Positions 5,685-6,120 of a stretch of 6,120 bases of DNA are shown piece by piece. Origin of the DNA: CAYSJU01 sp964431495. GTDB taxonomy: Bacteria > Omnitrophota > Gorgyraeia > Tantalellales > Tantalellaceae. A program made the translations under genes and the position numbers. The notes beneath the pieces are model-generated. The model was not told where the DNA came from and searched no databases. It saw only the letters and a program-made list of their open reading frames with translations. The stretch is from assembly GCA_964431495.1 (NCBI GenBank), contig CAYSJU010000051.1, positions 1-6,120 of the forward strand. The letters run 5' to 3'. Numbering within the stretch: the first letter of the stretch is position 1; each line of letters starts with the position of its first letter.

Positions 5685-6120
5685 TGCTCTTGTCTCTTTA
5701 CCGCGCGGGATTCTTTCTTGGCAGGGTGTTACCCTTAAAAGCCTGTTATGTCCTGGCTGAAATAGTAGGGAGAATATATTTCATTTTTTCAGACAAAGAC
5801 AAAGACGCTCTCCGGAAAAATCTACGTGTAGTTCTCGGGCCGGATATAGATGATAAGGAGCTTGACGCGCATGTTCTCAAGGTATTCATAAATTTCGGTA
5901 AATATCTTGCGGATTTTTTTAAATTCCAAAAAGTCACAAAAGAGCAGATGGACCGCGATATCGAAATAGAAGGTCAGCACCATCTGGATGAAGCCATGAC
6001 GTTGAATAAAGGCGTAATTCTGCTTTCGGCTCATCTGGGGAACTGGGAGCTCGGAGGAGCCGCAGTTGCCGCTTTGGGATATCGGATCAGTGCGATAGTC
6101 CTTACTCACAAAGACAAAAA
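5684..6120 (+). CDS. LpxL/HtrB-type lysophospholipid/lipid A acyltransferase (3' truncated)
   Basis: The ATG at 5684 shares its A with the TGA stop of the preceding gene, and the frame stays open for 145 codons to the window edge. The N-terminus is hydrophobic (about residues 4-36, LYRAGFFLG to RIYFIF), as in the membrane-anchored late acyltransferases of lipid A synthesis. LRKNLRVVLG (43-52) matches the usual RNL region. The key motif is LLSAHLGNWELGG (113-125), whose H117 and E122 form the HX4(D/E) catalytic pair of this family. The family adds a secondary acyl chain to lipid A precursors or related glycolipids at the inner membrane. The second half, which helps choose the acyl donor, is missing here. 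Tight coupling with the glycosyltransferase suggests a shared glycolipid product. The assignment to the family is firm; lipid A as the acceptor is inferred. Confidence 0.9.
   Translation, partial: MLLSLYRAGFFLGRVLPLKACYVLAEIVGRIYFIFSDKDKDALRKNLRVVLGPDIDDKELDAHVLKVFINFGKYLADFFKFQKVTKEQMDRDIEIEGQHHLDEAMTLNKGVILLSAHLGNWELGGAAVAALGYRISAIVLTHKDK

Overview
The window is a compact stretch of a bacterial chromosome with seven genes, all on the + strand, plus two short repeat-bearing intergenic gaps. The last gene encodes an LpxL/HtrB-type acyltransferase, which points to a Gram-negative-type (diderm) cell. Base composition looks intermediate, and the start sites have recognisable Shine-Dalgarno sequences. 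Heptamer tandem repeats and a GC-rich perfect palindrome sit in the gaps, as in many environmental bacterial genomes. I suspect a little-cultivated lineage such as Omnitrophota, but nothing here proves a taxon.

Layout: (1) 1-450, the C-terminal 149 residues of an aspartate-type class I aminotransferase, cut by the window edge. (2) 433-498, a 7-bp tandem repeat that runs into the end of that gene, then a 30-bp perfect palindrome and a T-run. (3) 515-1777, the large subunit of a 3-isopropylmalate dehydratase/homoaconitase-type enzyme. (4) 1778-1916, a gap holding inverted arrays of a 7-bp repeat. (5) 1917-2414, the matching small subunit, starting at GTG. (6) 2441-3112, octanoyltransferase LipB, overlapping by 10 nt (7) 3103-3345, a free-standing 80-residue lipoyl domain. 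(8) 3382-4566, an AlaC-type aminotransferase. (9) 4563-5684, a glycosyltransferase of the monogalactosyldiacylglycerol synthase/MurG type. (10) from 5684 off the right edge, an LpxL-type acyltransferase.

How the genes fit together: the first half is amino-acid metabolism, with a transaminase and a two-subunit [4Fe-4S] hydro-lyase that probably serves leucine synthesis. LipB and the small lipoyl protein make a natural enzyme-substrate pair. AlaC interconverts pyruvate and alanine, and the last two genes look like an envelope glycolipid or lipid A-related pair. From lipB onward the genes overlap or lie within 36 nt, so 2441-6120 is probably one transcription unit. It may begin at leuD or leuC, because the 139-nt repeat gap contains no convincing promoter.

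I found no clearly new biological system. The points most worth a second look are the repeat elements on both sides of leuC, the stand-alone lipoyl domain next to lipB, and the uncertain substrate of the leuC/leuD pair.
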